Part shown: positions 1 through 10,728 of the stretch, one piece after another
How the letters are laid out: each line of letters begins with the position of its first letter
Numbering within the stretch: the first letter of the stretch is position 1
Origin: Pratylenchus scribneri
Taxonomy: Eukaryota > Nematoda > Chromadorea > Rhabditida > Pratylenchidae
Assembly (NCBI GenBank): GCA_030063045.1
Contig: JAQSEB010000006.1
Span: 434,001-498,000 of the forward strand
DNA length: 64,000 nucleotides
Reading direction: 5' to 3'
The notes under the pieces: model-generated
The model's input: only the letters and a program-made list of their open reading frames with translations
What the model was told of the DNA's origin: nothing
Database searches by the model: none
Position numbers and translations under genes: made by a program

Positions 1-26
1 AATAATCACAATTCTTTTATTTGCAG

Positions 27-3000
27 CTTTATCCCTCCGATTTTATGGTTGCCCAGGCAAGCCAACAAGCAAAATTTGCATATGTAAAATTTGAAAGCGA
101 GAGCGGCGTTGATGTTGGCCAACATTTGACAAATACGGTCTTCCTTGACCGGGCGCTTGTTTGCATTCCGGCAACCTCAAGTAATTCATTTATATGACTT
201 AACTTATTTAAATGCTTTAGATACAATTCCGGAAGAGGAGGCTGCAATCCAAGGTGGTTCATTGGCTTTACCCGGACAAAGACAGCTGCCCCCACACATC
301 AGTAATCAAGTGCAGGACATTGGCGATGGCCAGAAAATGGTTTGATTTATTAATGTTATTTTTGACAATAATTTCCAAATTGTAAGATTGTCACGATCGA
401 TCCAACTTTTGCTGCTCTCGGTCTGCCCGCCTATCCGCCGTTGCCTCCAACAACGGAACCAGCAAAGGTTTTTAGTTTTTACAGTGAAACTAATAAATAT
501 TGTGGAAACATTTAGGGTTTTTACAACTCGTTTTTTAGTCTTTATTATTGTATTTTGACTAGAAATGCACTTTAAGATTTACAAAAATGCTTACCAAGTC
601 AGAAAAATAATTTCCTCTGGGAGGATTCGAATCTTCGACCTAAATTTTGCAAGAATCAAGGGTCCATCCCTTCTATGGGTGGAAAATTGTAAACTCTAGC
701 CAGCCATAAACCTAACCTTACCCTAAACCGTAGCCCAATAGTTTAACTATAAAACCGAAAAATCCTCAAATTCACAGGTTGAAGAAATTCGTCGCACTGT
801 TTATGTTGGCAATTTACCGAAAGGCTGCGACGGTGAACAATTGCTAAATTTCTTTAATGCTTGCATTGGCGAGGTAACTGTCGATGATTTACAAGGAATT
901 AATCCATTATATTCAGGTAATGTATTTGAGAATGGCAGCCGGTAATGAATATTTGCCCTGCGATTATGCCTATGTTGAATTCTCGCAACAGGCCTCCGTT
1001 CCATTGGCTTTACAGAACAGTGATTCCCTGGAATTTCAAGGGCGCATTTTACGGTTAATTTAATATTTAATTTGAAATGTTCGGTTGATTTTTATTTTTT
1101 CCTTATTTGGGGGGTTTTCGTGGTCAGGGAACCCAAATTTGACTTGGATTCTGATCATACCGAATGGTTCAAAAACCTGTTTGAAAAATTTATTTAGTCA
1201 TTAGAATGGGATTAACCGCAAAGAGGAATAACCGGTTTATTTTAAATCAGTTTTTAAACAAATTCAAACTACCCGACCTTTAAAACACCCTAAAATGTGC
1301 GTTTCAAAGCAAAAATAAATTCTATTTTTATTCCATAAGGGGGTCGGGAACCAACTAGCTAAACTATCAAATAAACTAGAAATATTTTAGAATTCAACAT
1401 TCCAAAGTTGCAATAATCAAACCGCAACGAAAAACGGCGGAACAATCGTTGGAAGAAGTGGAGGAGGCAATTAAGGCCGGCGCAATTGGTGGAACCATGG
1501 ATTTGGGTTGGTCTTTATTTTAGTAATTTTTATTTCATTAATTGAATTTTTTTCCAGGTCGTGGCTATTCCCCTGGTGCATTACCCGGTGGAGCTTTGCC
1601 CTCTGCCTCCTCATCATCAAATCTTCGCACATCGCCGGCCTCGTCTTCAACAAAGAAGCGGTCACGTTCAAGGTGAAATTTACTTTAATATTGCATCGTT
1701 GAAAATTTTCAAAATTAGAATAGCAAGTCTTATGGTTTGGGCCCATAATATTTGAACTACAATTTCACATTTTAATTCCTATTTCACTTTTGTAAAATTA
1801 TCTAAAAAATGACAGAGAATTCACGCTCTAGGCTCTATCCAATGTCCAATGGCATATTTAATTTGCCAAAAAAGAGTACATAAAACTAAATAATTATAAT
1901 GGGTTTAATGGTTTATCCCACAAATTCACAAACCAAATATACTCAAAATTGGATAGAGCTGGTCAAAACGCATTGAATGGTATATAATTTGGTTATGGTT
2001 TGGTCAACAATTAAAGGGTTTTAAATAGTTTAAACTTAAACCCATTTTTGTTTAATGGTTCAAAACTAATAACTAAGTTAGAAATGATTAAACCTATTAG
2101 TCAAAATATAATCAAATTATGACCGCAATTTTGGACTATTCACCAGCAAAATTGCTTCTAATTAAATATAATCCTTAAAAATAATCAATAAATCCAATTT
2201 TTTTAAAGGTCTCGTTCCCGGAGCACTCGTCGGCGTCGATCCCGAAGTCGTAGTCGGAGCCGGAGCAGTTCTTATTCCCGAAGACGCAGGCGCCGTAGCC
2301 GAACCCGCTCCCGTTCGCGTGATAGCCGTCGAAAGCGTTCGTCCAGTCGGCGTCGTTCCCGGTCAAAAAAGCGCTCATCGGTGAGTAAAAATAAAGAAAT
2401 AAAAATTGGGACACCGTATTCTTTAAATTATTTATTTCACAAGTTAATTAGTATTTGAGCAAGTCCACACAATTATTAGTAGGGATCGGATTTTTAGGTC
2501 GAAAAAATCGCAAAATGGGTGGTTTTTTCGGGAAATTTACCCAAAAATATGTTCAAAACTCCACCAAAATAGGTAATTTTTGACTTTTTATTGCATTTTA
2601 AATAGTGAAATTTTCACTCAAAAATGCCAAAATAGGTAAAAAATAGTTCAAAAAAATTTCGTCCAAAAACACTTAATTAATGCACAAAAACATCATTTGT
2701 ATGGTTTCCTCATCAAATCTGACACAAAAATAGTTCAAAAACCTAAAATCCGGTCCCTAATTATTAGAATAGAAAAACAAAAAAACAAAAAACGGAAATG
2801 AATGAGGATTCGGAGACGCACCAAACCAAAAAAAAAGCGTTGGGGGAAAATCAATATGTAAAGGGAAAGGACACAATTATCGTATTTCCACTAGTAGAAG
2901 TCCCAAGACTAATAAATTTCTCAAAACTCCCCAAAGGAGGTAAAAAAAATATTTCTTTACTTTTTTCACCTTAAAAATATGGTAGAGGGGCTAGAGGAGG

Positions 3001-4259
3001 ACTTTTATTAGGAAAAATAAAAATACGGTACATCAAAATGGGTCTCCAAAGGAGGCCAAAAAAATTCATTTTTAATCCTTTTTCACCTTAGAAATACGGT
3101 AGAGAGGGCTTCAAATAGAGGGATGGCTTGGGCTTTTATTAGGAAACCTACAGTAAATCAAAAAGGAGAAAATAATGTCAAATTTCCAAAATTAACTTTA
3201 AAATTAATACCAAAATTGTTTTCAAAGGTGGATCGAAGCAGTAAAAAGAAGAAGAGAAGCCGTTCCCGTGACCGTTCGCCGGTGGGAAAATCATCAAAAC
3301 GTGAAAAGGAGAAAGAGCGGAGCAGCAAAAAGGACAAAGAAGGAAATGGGAAAAAGGAACGGAAACGAAGTCGTTCTCGTTCCGTTAAAAAGGAGAAAGA
3401 ACGAGAGGTACGTTTTTAGGCATTTTTGGAGTTTAAATTTGAATTTTTTAAGGAGAAAAGCAGTAAAAAGAGCAAACGGTCGGTAGAAGATTCGCCGAAG
3501 AAGACAGTGAAAAAGGAGGCAGCGGGCACCGATTCGGAATCGACTTCAACCCGGACTGATATTGGTGAGTTTTGGTTTTTATTATTGGAATATTTAATTA
3601 CATTTTGAGGTATTTTTATTAGAAAATTTAATTATTTTGAGGTATTTTTTATTAAAAAATTTAATTATTTTGGGGTATTTTTATTAAAACATTTAAATAT
3701 TTTGGTACCAATATAATTGTCCAATTTATATGGGAAAATCATTCAAATTTATTTCAATTTTTTCTTTACAAAAAATAAATAATTTAATTAATTTTTCGAC
3801 ATTTTTGCACATTTTCCCAAAATGTCTAAAACTAAAGGTCATTTTCAATTACTTTTTTGACCAAATTTTCGTGTCGGGTTTAGTTTAGTGGTTAAGGTCT
3901 TTTACTTTTTCCTTGAGGTCGGCGGTTCGATACCCAATGACGGCAAATGATTTTTTATGCCTTTTTATTAAATAAATTATAGAAAAATTTAATTTTCTTT
4001 ATTCGTCTTTCCTCTAAAATTATTTAAAGGGCGGCTAAAATTAATTAATGAACCCAATAAAAATAATTTTTAATTAATTAAATTAATTAATATTCCAGAA
4101 GCACCTTCGCCAATGGACATTTCGCCGCAGAAAAAGACGCCTAAACAAGAGCCACCAACCGACAGCAATATGGAAGAGGAGGAAAATTTACGTGAACGAC
4201 TGCTGGAAAAAGTGAAAATCAAACAACAACAAAAGGGGGAATCCAATGATGAAGAATGA
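27..4259 (+). CDS. rsp-7: SREK1/rsp-7-like SR splicing regulator (5' partial)
   Basis: Nuclear splicing-regulatory protein with two RRMs and an RS-rich tail; the 5' end lies outside the window. Exons read: 27-180, 221-339, 387-467, 778-873, 917-1053, 1391-1506, 1558-1672, 2209-2380, 3228-3407, 3453-3564, 4099-4259; together 481 codons including TGA, all in frame. Exon 1 carries the end of RRM1 (RNP1-like FAYVKFES, then GQHLTNTVFLDRALV, close to SREK1). Exons 4-6 encode RRM2 (EEIRRTVYVGNL as RNP2, DYAYVEFSQ as RNP1) and the SREK1-like helix QSLEEVEEAIKAG. Exons 7-10 are Arg/Ser and Lys/Glu rich; the C-terminus ends GESNDEE. Intron 8 (about 850 nt) and intron 10 (534 nt) hold repeats. AATAAA-like signals follow near 4320. 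Domain order and the linker match make the family call firm; the worm symbol is by orthology. Confidence 0.87.
595..720 (-). repeat. tRNA-derived (B-box) short repeat, reverse orientation
   Basis: On the minus strand this intronic stretch reads AAATTTAGGTCGAAGATTCG then AATCCTCCCAGAGG followed by AAATTATTTTT. That matches the unit of the array at 55785-56320 (AAATTTAGGTCTC, GGTTCGAACCC, CTCAGAGGCAAATAATTTT). GATTCGAATCC resembles a pol III B box. Read as a tRNA-derived SINE-like copy inside intron 3 of the SREK1 gene. Confidence 0.5.
2878..3110. mobile_element. CCGTATTT-ended short inverted-repeat elements
   Basis: Intron 8 of the SREK1 gene contains ATCGTATTTCCACTAGTAGAAG on one side and ATTAGGAAAAATAAAAATACGG-type sequence on the other, followed by a second partial copy (CTCCAAAGGAGG, AAATACGGTAGAG). 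The same ends frame the elements at 8140-8772 and 9405-9548. Only part of the structure is clean, so the exact borders are uncertain. Confidence 0.4.
3868..3960 (+). repeat. tRNA-like sequence (A box and B box), SINE head
   Basis: GTTTAGTTTAGTGGTTAAGG resembles a tRNA D-arm/A box, and 40 nt downstream GGCGGTTCGATACCC resembles a T-arm/B box. No complementary acceptor stem is seen, so it is not a working tRNA. It sits in intron 10 of the SREK1 gene and fits a tRNA-derived SINE fragment related to the repeats at 595-720 and 55785-56320. Confidence 0.5.
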
Positions 4260-4572
4260 TTTTATTTTTAATTATTTCATTATTTAATTTTATTTTTGGA
4301 TTATTTTCGGATAAAATTGGAATAAAAATAATTCAAGTGAGTTTTTATAATTTTTGTAATTTTTTATTATTTGATTTTTTCGGATAAAAAATTTAAAAAA
4401 ATGCCTGGATTTTTGTTGAAATTTTTAATTATTTGTCCAATGATTTTTTCGTTTTTATTTAAAATTTGAATTTCGCATAAAAAATTGAAATATTCCTGAG
4501 TTTTTTGTACATTTAATTGGAAAAATGATTTTTCAATTCGGACATTGTGGAATCATTTGAACATTTTCCACC

Positions 4573-4704
4573 ATGGCTTCTGCTTCGTCTCGTCGGGAAA
4601 TTGATCTGGCCAATAATTTGGCTGAATTATTGGAAGGATTGCCCAAATTTGAACGACGTGACGATGAATTTGGTAGTCCTCGTCGCCCAGCATTGAAATT
4701 TTGA
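4573..4704 (+). CDS. Small ORF or first exon, 43 codons, unknown
   Basis: An ATG in good context (CCACCATGG) opens MASASSRREIDLANNLAELL and runs to TGA at 4702-4704. Base composition is richer in GC than the surroundings, as in the real exons here. A possible donor (GAATTTG|GTAGTCC) sits near its end, so it could be the first exon of a gene whose remainder is not visible or has decayed. It begins 314 nt after the SREK1 stop. No family is recognised. Confidence 0.35.
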   Translation: MASASSRREIDLANNLAELLEGLPKFERRDDEFGSPRRPALKF

Positions 4705-5367
4705 TTTAACTGAAGTGAAAATTAATTTTTGAAATTGAAAATGATTTAATTTGTCGAATGAAATTTCCGATAGCGTATACACAGTCAGTCGATTGATCTC
4801 GTCAAGAGGCATCATTTGATTATGTTTTGGCTTTGGTTTAACCAATTTTAATTTAGTTTTGAACCATTAAACCAAAATGTGATTTAAACCGTTTAAAACC
4901 CTTTAATTGTTGACTAAACCAAAATGTGGTTTAAACCGTTTAAAACCCTTTAATTGTTGACCAAACCATAACCAAATTATATACCATTCAATACATTTGA
5001 CCAGCTCTGTCCAATTTTGGGGTATATTTGGTTTGAGATATAGGATAAATCCTTAAGCCAATTATTTTGGCTTTATTTTTAACTCTTTTTCGGCAAATTA
5101 AATAGAAATAATGTATAAAAAACTTGCCCATGGAAATTTTTTAATGCAAATGATGGCAAATTTATTCCGAAAATGGCTTGAACTGATGCACATCAACAGG
5201 AAATTCAGAGTTTTCCCAGTCATGACAAGCCCATTGGCAATTGAGATGGCAGCGAAGAATGCGTTACTTTCTCCCTATAATTTATTTTTTCATTTCATTT
5301 TTAATCCACTCTACTATTAGCCCTTTGGGTAAATTGGATACCGCTGAAAGCTATGAATGAGTACCAA

Positions 5368-5693
5368 AGTTTTTGGCACATATCTCAACAAGGAAATAGC
5401 CAAATCAGGAAGGCGATATACCATTGGAAAGCCCAAAGTGTCCTCTACAATTTGGCCAATTTAAATTTTAGAAAATTCATGCTTTAAAAAAGTTACATGT
5501 CTTTGAGTAGAATAAACCCGAATTTATTTTGTTGAGGAAAAGCCGCTTATTTTACAAATTATTTTAACATTTCAAAACAAATTAGAATTGGCCACTTTTT
5601 AGAGGACATTTTGGGCTTTCAAATGGCATATCGCCTTCCTGAATTGGTTGCTTCCTTCTCGAGAGTCGAGATAAAGGCCAAAAGAACAGAATG
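5368..5693. mobile_element. MITE family 1, copy 1
   Basis: About 310 bp with long imperfect terminal inverted repeats: left end ACATATCTCAACAAGGAAAT then AGGAAGGCGATATACCATT; right end AAATGGCATATCGCCTTCCT then TTGCTTCCTTCTCGAGA, its reverse complement. Subterminal blocks TGTCCTCTA and TTTTTAGAGGACA are also inverted. No coding capacity; a non-autonomous DNA transposon. Confidence 0.8.
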
Positions 5694-5739
5694 GCCTAGA
5701 CTACTCAATTACCCCTCTTTAGTCCCACCTCATATCCAA

Positions 5740-5997
5740 TGAGCAATTCCCAAATGGAAAATACGGCCGAAGGACCGTGGCTAATGGCAAAACATGTGGA
5801 AATTGTCAAAACCGTAATTGTAATTCGGCGGCGACTTTTCTATGGGAAAATTGAATAATTTATTCAATATTTTTTAACTTGTTGAGCCGAAAGCAGTCCT
5901 TGGACGGCGGAATTCTCCGAAGAAGTCCGAACCAATTTATCACTTAAATGCAGCTGTCGAAGCAGTAAAACATTTAGAATAGCTGAAAAATTCAAGA
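5740..5997 (+). pseudogene. Possible decayed gene fragment
   Basis: Two coding-like patches lie close together in different frames. One is MSNSQMENTAEGPWLMAKHV then RRRLFYGKIE and a stop at about 5850. The other, after a CAG at about 5908, is LGRRNSPKKSEPIYHLNAAV then EAVKHLE and a stop. The second patch has a flavour of mitochondrial ribosomal protein L1, but this is weak. No clean intron joins them, and no continuation is found, so a relic is the most likely reading. Confidence 0.22.
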
Positions 5998-6154
5998 AAT
6001 TTTTTTTTGTTTCATTTTTTGACTTTTCGTACCAACGGCCAAAATTGGAATGAAGACGACCTATTTTTGGGTGGGAAATTGAAATAATTAAAAAAGTCTT
6101 TAATAATGGAATTGTCTAATTCCGTTGAAATTGGCTAATAAATGCTGGGCTTAA

Positions 6155-6465
6155 TTTTGGAAATCTAATCTTTTAAGCAACCCATTGACGTGAAAATAGG
6201 CTCTTTCGACTCACCGGGGTCGATTTAGTCTATGAAATTTCATTTTTAGATCCGAAATAAAGAATAGGCAAAAGTTAATAAGCCAAAACCGGTTTGGGTT
6301 TAAACGCAGGTTCAGCTTTTCAAAACAAGGTCATACTGTTTTAAAATTAAAATTTCTTAGACTAAATCGACCCTGACGAAATGAAAGCGCCCATTTTTGA
6401 AATTTTGGGATTCCTAGAAGTTGAGATTTACAAAATTAACTTGCCCAGAATCAAGAAATTATGGC
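6155..6465. mobile_element. MITE family 2, copy 1
   Basis: Outer inverted ends are TTTTGGAAATCTAAT and AGATTTACAAAATTAA; inner inverted blocks are GGGTCGATTTAGTCTATGAA (left) and TTTCTTAGACTAAATCGACC (right). The middle holds AAACCGGTTTGGGTTTAAAC and AGCTTTTCAAAACAAGG. The same sequence in opposite orientation occurs at 12805-13060 and 53675-54000. No ORF. Confidence 0.75.
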
Positions 6466-6828
6466 CAATTTCCAAAATTAGCTGTAATAAATAAAATTTA
6501 CAAAAATTGCATTGCAAATTGTGCTAATTTGAATCAAAAGGCGTCGAGGCGACCACGGTTGAACCATACTGAGAAGATCCCAAGGCTAAAAACCAATCAA
6601 AAAATTGATCATTTCCAAAGGCAAATTTGGATTAAAATTTTAATAAATTTACCGATCCTGGATGCATTCTGGTGCCCGCTGAATAGCAGAACCTTTGAAG
6701 AGGGAGGAATTCCATTATTTAAAGGAACTTGAATAATTTGTGGATGAGCAGCGCCGAATTACTTTCCCCGGTCCCAAATCCCAATTGATTTTAATGAGAC
6801 AATGGGCAATTAGGGGAGGATATATTTT

Positions 6829-7140
6829 GGCCCATAACTCAGTGAAGCATTAACCAATTTTGGAAGGCGATATACCATTTAAAAGCCCAAAGTGTCCTCT
6901 AAAAACTGGCCATTTTAAATTTTATGAAATTACAAACTTAAAAAAGTTATCTCTCTTTGAATGGAATAAACCCGAATTTGTTTGTTGGAGGAAAAGCCGA
7001 TTATTTTACAAATCATTTTAATATTTTTCAAATAATTAGAAAAGCCACTTTTTAGAGGACATTTAGGGCTTTCCAATGGCATATCGCCTTCCTGAATTGG
7101 CTAATGACTCGCAGAGATATGCCCAAGTCAAAAGAATGGC
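6829..7140. mobile_element. MITE family 1, copy 2
   Basis: Same structure as the 5368-5693 copy: CCATAACTCAGTGAAGC at the left end, AAGGCGATATACCATTTAAA and TGTCCTCTAAAAA inside, then TTTTTAGAGGACATTTAGGG and GGCATATCGCCTTCCTGAAT at the right end. The left tip is more diverged than the right. Confidence 0.78.
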
Positions 7141-8139
7141 CCATGGATTCAATTATCCTATGAATGAATGTGAATGGATAAATTAAACGCACATGTATAA
7201 TTGTGTTCCATTACAGAAATGGGCAAGTTGACAATCCTAAAAAAATTGTTGATGCTGAACATTTTTTAAAATTTATAATTATACTTTATTTAATAATTTA
7301 ATATTAGTAATTAATTGTAATGTTTTCCCTCGAATAAGTGAATAACTCATTTGAGCGGATTCCAATTGGGCTTGGCTTTTAATAACCAAATCATTTTCAA
7401 TGAATTTAATGTAAAATTATAAAACTGAATGAGATCTACAGAATGATATAGAAAAGAAATGGATTGGCTTATAATTTATTGAATTATTATCAAAAGAATC
7501 CCCAAATTGATAGAAAATTTAGTGTCATCTATATTCTCAATCAATTTTCCCTTAAAGATTGAACCAATTGATTTATAAAATATCCCATTTTTATAGTAAA
7601 GACTCTTCAAAATGTCATAAAATTCAATAAAAAAGATTCATTGTTAAAAATTATATTGCGGCAAAATTTGCCCGCATATTAAATTTAGTTTCTTTTGGAA
7701 TTTGGATGAATGCCTGCGGCATTTTTTCCAAAATACCGTAAACAAATACTCTCCCTTTTAACAAATGTTCCTTCCTTTTTCTGCCTGATTTTGTTATCCA
7801 ACGCCCAATTTAAAGCAAAATAAAACAATTTAATTAATTTGTAATGAAATTTTAACTTACATATTCGAAGAAATGATAAATGGTGAGCAAAACTTTAAAT
7901 TAAATAAAATATTAAAATTGTCTAATTTGCTCCCTTTTACATGTTCCACCGAAAACGGCCGAGAAGAATGTCCATCTTTGTGTTCGGCACCAATATTTAC
8001 GAGAGCGCAATGGGGCACGAATTACCAAAAAGCTTCAAATTGAGAGGATGAATTTTTTTTTATTTTTGTAAAAATTACCGTTCGGTTGTGACGGCAAAAA
8101 TTAGTCTAAAAATAAAGTTTTTTTTTCCAAATTCAAATA

Positions 8140-8772
8140 CTGTAAATCCACTATTAGTAGCCCCGGGGCTTATAAATTTTAGAGACTTTCCCAGGGGACC
8201 TTCTATTAGAATGTATTTTTCCGAGAGGAAATGAATGGAAAATGAAATTTTTTTCGATACAATTTACTATAAATCAGAACATATTTTTACAAAGCAGAAT
8301 AAGACAAAACACAAAAATCAGAATGGGGCAAAACACAAAAAATCAGAATGGGGCAAAAACACAAAAATCAGAATGGGGCAAAAACACAAAAATCAGAATG
8401 GGGCAAAACACAAAATCAGAATGGGGCAAAACACAAAAATCAGAAAGGGGCAAAACACAAAAATCAGAACTGCTGGGCAAAATAGAAAAATCAGAATGAG
8501 GCAAAAACACAAAAATCAGAACTGGGCAAAACACAAAAATCAGAACTGGGCAAAACACAAAAAATTAGAACTGCTGGGCAAAATAGAAAAATCAGAATGA
8601 GGCAAAAACACAAAAATCAGAACTGGGCAAAACACAAAAAATTAGAACATGTTTTTTATCATTCAAAATATGTTTTAGAATTAAAAGTAGGAAAAAATTT
8701 TAGGGCTTATATTGGGGGGGGGGTTTACTAGAGGGAAAAGATTTTAGTAATTATAGAGGAAATACGGTAGTC
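8140..8772. mobile_element. CCGTATTT-ended element enclosing a minisatellite
   Basis: Left end reads ACTGTAAATCCACTATTAGT then GCCCCGGGGCTTATAAATTT; the right end reads ATTATAGAGGAAATACGGTA. The ends match, in inverted orientation, those of the short element at 9405-9548. The interior is taken up by the 24-25 bp minisatellite at 8297-8650, so a simple-repeat array has either expanded within the element or was carried by it. Confidence 0.5.
8297..8650 (+). repeat. Minisatellite array 1 (GGGCAAAACACAAAAATCAGAAT)
   Basis: About 14 tandem units of roughly 24 bp, consensus GGGGCAAAACACAAAAATCA followed by GAAT, with variants such as GAACTGCTGGGCAAAATAG. The unit has few stop codons in this orientation, so long meaningless frames appear. 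The motif recurs at 14700-15790, 20687-21075, 25857-26635 and 61195-62085. Confidence 0.9.
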
Positions 8773-9305
8773 TAACATTGATGAATTTGCCGAAAGCCAA
8801 TTTGCAATTGCCGACAATTCTTGCCTATATAACTGCAATGGGAAAGGTTGAACATTAACATTTGAATTACAACCAAATAAGGATATCTAAATCGAATATT
8901 ATGGCCAAGGAATAGGGCCAAAGAATGTGGCAACATTGCCAAGAAAAATGCCAAATCCGAAAGGGAAACTGCTGCCAACTTTTATTGGGAAAAATGCCGG
9001 CAATTTTAGAGAAAATTGAAAAAACCAAATCATTTGCCCGATTCCGCATTTCGGGTGATGAAAGTACAAAAATATTCAGGCCATTGCCAATTACACCAAC
9101 TATATTCGATAAATTATGGGACTTGCTTGAATATTCCACCTGCAAATTGCACTGGAAAAATATAGCGAAGAAGGAAATCATCCAATTCGGTGGTGGTCAA
9201 TCGAAGGGAACGATCCGAAAGACATCGACTGTGCCATTGAATTAGTGCGGATGTGGAGGAGGAATTCGAGGCCATTATCATTGCTTTGGATTGGATGGAA
9301 ATTAG
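8773..9305 (+). pseudogene. Coding-like but broken sequence, unknown family
   Basis: Several short frames look protein-like but do not join: NLPKANLQLPTILAYITAMG at about 8780, LPRKMPNPKGKLLPTFIGKN near 8940, and [20 protein letters not shown] followed by [12 protein letters not shown] to TAA at about 9303. A continuous 106-codon frame (8925-9245) overlaps the last two in another phase. Frame changes without splice signals suggest a decayed gene. I do not recognise the family; MPNPKG recalls ribosomal protein L1 only faintly. Confidence 0.3.
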
Positions 9306-9404
9306 GAGTGTAAATTTACCCTAAAATTACTGAATTTACCCGAAAAATGACTGAATTAACCTAAAATCTTTCTATTGAAAATAATCTATTTTTGAAGCCA
9401 CATA

Positions 9405-9548
9405 CCACCGTATTTCCTCTATTAGTGGCCCCGGGACTATTATTTTTCAGAGACTTTCCAAGGGGGGCTTTTTACTAGAGAGGGGGGACTCCATTTTTCG
9501 GAGTCCTTATTAGAGAGAGGAGGAAAATAATAGAGGAAATATGGCCAA
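9405..9548. mobile_element. Short CCGTATTT-ended inverted-repeat element
   Basis: Left end CCGTATTTCCTCTATTAGTG, right end AATAATAGAGGAAATATGG, its reverse complement. Inner GACTCCATTTTTCGGAGTC is a hairpin. About 144 bp, no ORF. It is the cleanest copy of the element whose parts also occur at 2878-3110, 8140-8772 and 63215-63285. Confidence 0.65.
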
Positions 9549-10728
9549 ATCAGCTGGTTTCTTTAAGAATCCTACCCTGGCTAGCCTTGGCCCTAAACCT
9601 GACCCCCCACCCTAAAAGCCCTAGTTATGGCCAAGTTAGGCCTCAAATAAATTAATTTTCGACATGAAAAATTTCGGATAAATTCATAGTCATTTTTTGG
9701 TTAAATTAATATTTTTCAGATTGTTCAATGGAAAAATAAGTTTGAAGGCCTAAAATTTCTGCTGGTGGAAAAATGGCCGATTATCGCCCCCAATTCCCTC
9801 CATTCATCGATTTCCATTATCTATTTTTTGATTCTATTTCGGGGATTAATTTTTAAGGCACACCAACGGCGGCAAATCCATACAATATAATTTAATTCAT
9901 GGTATTTAGTGTAGTGATTTTGATAATCCAACAAAAAAAAAACAGATTTGTTAATTTTAACAATGGACAAAAATATGTTTCGATTGAATTCAATTTGAAA
10001 TTGTGGATAAAATTCCATTCTACATAGCCCAAATGATTGATTTTAGATAGTTAATTTTACAATTCATTTTTAGGGGCAATGATTTTATTTGATTATTTGC
10101 CCAATTTTTTCGGAATTTGCATAATTTTTCCATCTTTACTTCATTTTTCGATACGGTATTAAAATGAGGTAATGGGAATTAAATTCAAATTAATTATAAA
10201 ATTTTGGCGGAAATCTACGAATTTAAAATTTATTCAAATTCAAGCTTTCCGCGTTCCGCCGCCGCTTCTTCTTCTCTTTAAGCTTAATGAATGCTGCGCA
10301 AAATGCCTGATTATATTCTTTATTAATGGCCGATTTGTTTGCTAGAATATCGAAAATCCAATTAATTATTCAAATTCCATCCATTTAAGTAAGCTAAAAA
10401 TAAACGAAAATGATTCCGTCATAAAGCGCGAATAATTGTTTTTTAATCGATTCTTCTTATCATATTCATTATATCTGATCTCGAATGGAGAAAAGGATAG
10501 AGGCATCCGACGGGAATGTCTCTGGTTTTATTGCTATATAACCAGAAATTGCATCCTCCAATAATTCTTAATCCACATTCTTCTACCTTTTTTCATAGAC
10601 TTCCCCTATTTATTTCGTGGAAATTCCCGCGCTATTCTCCGCTTCTTACATAATTTTTATTATATTTTTTCAGTTTGGTCTACTATTTAAATTAATTAAC
10701 AAATCCAATCCAACAATAACTCAAAACA
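9549..10728. other. Upstream region of the thymidine kinase gene
   Basis: No gene seen. AT-rich, with CTAACCTTGGCC/CCCTAAACCTGACC-like runs near 9580-9620 and a pyrimidine-rich patch CTTCTTCTTCTCTTTAAGC near 10265. The stretch from about 10490 to the ATG is the likely promoter and 5' UTR of the kinase gene; no individual site can be named with confidence. Confidence 0.5.

Larger units (their letters stand above)
4705..8139. other. Non-coding, repeat-rich stretch with decayed fragments
   Basis: No intact gene is seen. Near 4850-5000 there are two tandem copies of AACCAAAATGTGRTTTAAACCG followed by TTAAAACCCTTTAATTGTTGA. Two copies of the first MITE family (5368-5693, 6829-7140) and one of the second (6155-6465) occupy much of the rest. 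The remainder is AT-rich sequence without consistent splice and frame signals, apart from the coding-like patch at 5740-5997 listed separately. Confidence 0.6.

Noticed and set aside
5111..5320. 69-codon ORF (MYKKLAHGNFLMQMMANLFR...)
   Set aside because: No codon bias, no splice partner, no homology that I recognise; probably chance.
7750..7990. Possible exon near ACATGTTCCACCGAAAACGG (about 7940)
   Set aside because: A short GC-richer patch only; no frame with splice sites extends beyond about 30 codons.
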